Assembly: GCA_016710765.1 (NCBI GenBank)
Contig: JADJUJ010000008.1
Location: 62,001-126,000 of the forward strand
Direction of reading: 5' to 3'
Source: Lewinellaceae bacterium
GTDB lineage: Bacteria > Bacteroidota > Bacteroidia > Chitinophagales > Saprospiraceae
DNA length: 64,000 nt
In this document: positions 63,435 to 64,000 of the stretch, in pieces
Position numbering within the stretch: the stretch's first letter is position 1
Layout: the number at the start of each line of letters is the position of its first letter
Made by a program: the position numbers and the translations under genes
Notes under the pieces: model-generated
Seen by the model: only the letters and a program-made list of their open reading frames with translations
Database searches by the model: none
What the model was told of the DNA's origin: nothing

Positions 63435-63746
63435 ATGACTTTTTCTGAATTAATTCGCAGCGAAAAACCAGTACTGATCGACTTTTCCGCTGAATGGTGT
63501 GGTCCATGCAAAGCCTTGGCGCCCATTCTGGAGGATGTTAAGCGCAAGATGGGTGATCGTGCTACAATCGTTAAACTGGATGTCGACCGCAACCGTGCAG
63601 TAGCCTCTTCCTATAATATTATGGCTGTGCCAACGATGATCATTTTCCAGAAAGGCAAACCCGTTTGGCGCAAATCCGGTGTTGCTCCTGCGTCAGAATT
63701 GATCCAGGCTATTGAAAAATTTAGCACCGAAAGCACCGTGAAATAG
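63435..63746 (+). CDS. trxA: Thioredoxin
   Basis: 103 residues with FSAEWCGPCKALAPIL (active WCGPC near 24-28) and the cis-proline in IMAVPTMIIF. Cytoplasmic disulfide reductant. ATG 63435 gives the normal length; a longer frame from 63273 would add unrelated sequence. Divergent from ccoI. Confidence 0.95.
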   Translation: MTFSELIRSEKPVLIDFSAEWCGPCKALAPILEDVKRKMGDRATIVKLDVDRNRAVASSYNIMAVPTMIIFQKGKPVWRKSGVAPASELIQAIEKFSTESTVK

Positions 63747-63793
63747 GCTGTAAATAGCCCGGTCATGATGAATAATATAACCGTAACCCAACC

Positions 63794-64000
63794 ATGTCAT
63801 TGTTGAAAAAGGGGTCCAAAGCCTACAGTATTGCCCATTTAAAATGCCCACGCTGCCATGAAGGAGATACCTTTCAAACAGGCAGCTGGTCGTTTGTAAA
63901 GCCCTTTGATATGCTGGAACGCTGCCCAAAGTGCAACCTGAATTATTTTCCGGAGCCGGGGTACTACTACGGTGCTATGTTCATCTCCTATGTTTGGACG
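63794..64000 (+). CDS. DUF983 family protein, 5' part
   Basis: 69 codons to the window edge. Two zinc-ribbon CxxC motifs, KCPRCHEGD and RCPKCNLNYFPEPGYYYG, are the DUF983 signature; membrane helices would follow beyond the window. It lies 47 bases after the thioredoxin gene. Function unknown; in some bacteria linked to cytochrome oxidase genes. Confidence 0.85.
   Translation, partial: MSLLKKGSKAYSIAHLKCPRCHEGDTFQTGSWSFVKPFDMLERCPKCNLNYFPEPGYYYGAMFISYVWT

Noticed and set aside
1..64000. tRNA, rRNA, tmRNA or phage genes
   Set aside because: Looked for cloverleaf ends, conserved rRNA blocks and structural phage genes by eye and found none.

Overview
This 64-kb window is a chromosomal segment of a Bacteroidota bacterium, most likely of the Saprospiria/Cytophagia type. 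That placement is an inference from gene content: type IX secretion (T9SS) C-terminal domains, a gliding-motility C-terminal (CHU_C) protein, a GLPGLI protein beside a large outer-membrane receptor, TonB-dependent receptors, LysM and YHYH proteins, and TAnnTTTG -7 promoter boxes. No rRNA, tRNA, CRISPR array, prophage or complete insertion sequence was seen.

Layout. 1-5.0 kb: sbcCD nuclease genes, a DinB-fold protein and an rRNA m5C methyltransferase. 5.1-13 kb: alpha-galactosidase, yqgE, fabD, ilvE, aldo/keto reductase, GH16 glucanase. 13-21 kb: surE, a LysM protein, a TPP-riboswitch-controlled TonB receptor, a damaged NadR-like kinase and era. 21-33 kb: dihydroorotase, GLPGLI/outer-membrane receptor pair, a large T9SS-type surface protein, M20 dipeptidase, FKBP isomerase. 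33.1-34.1 kb: gene-free repeat zone. 34-43 kb: an effector-associated-domain protein, M50 protease, histidine kinase, prmC, purK, purE, a secreted 17-residue-repeat protein and an ABC exporter. 43-48 kb: an extracytoplasmic metal-linked module (ECF sigma, membrane partner, Spy/CpxP-like sensor, MbnP, MbnH, YHYH protein). 48-52 kb: phospholipid synthesis (CDP-alcohol phosphotransferase, CdsA, PlsC). 52-64 kb: LtrA, serine hydrolase, SulP transporter, CBS, universal stress protein, CcoI-type copper ATPase, thioredoxin, DUF983.

Most interesting system. The ECF sigma gene and the YHYH gene 3 kb downstream are each preceded by the same 30-nt element, GCAAGGTT-N9-ATGGCATCTAATT, with identical spacing. 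This predicts an autoregulated sigma factor controlling a copper-protein maturation module (MbnP/MbnH pair, in which MbnH-type di-haem enzymes oxidise a tryptophan of MbnP) together with a secreted YHYH protein.

The window also holds many small non-coding repeats: at least three MITE-like families with terminal inverted repeats (51561-51721; 57649-57863 and 60443-60644; 33544-33702, 18558-18698 and 47943-47980), a 64/67-bp inverted repeat, a 43-nt motif in three intergenic copies, and G-rich GGGTTTAG arrays on both sides of yqgE. Several gene stop codons lie inside the element ends.

Caution on sequence quality. Eleven genes, including housekeeping ilvE and the P-type ATPase, are split by single-base shifts, mostly in runs of three to six identical bases, and two shifts in the ATPase compensate each other. 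This looks more like consensus error than gene decay, so split genes are annotated here as whole genes.
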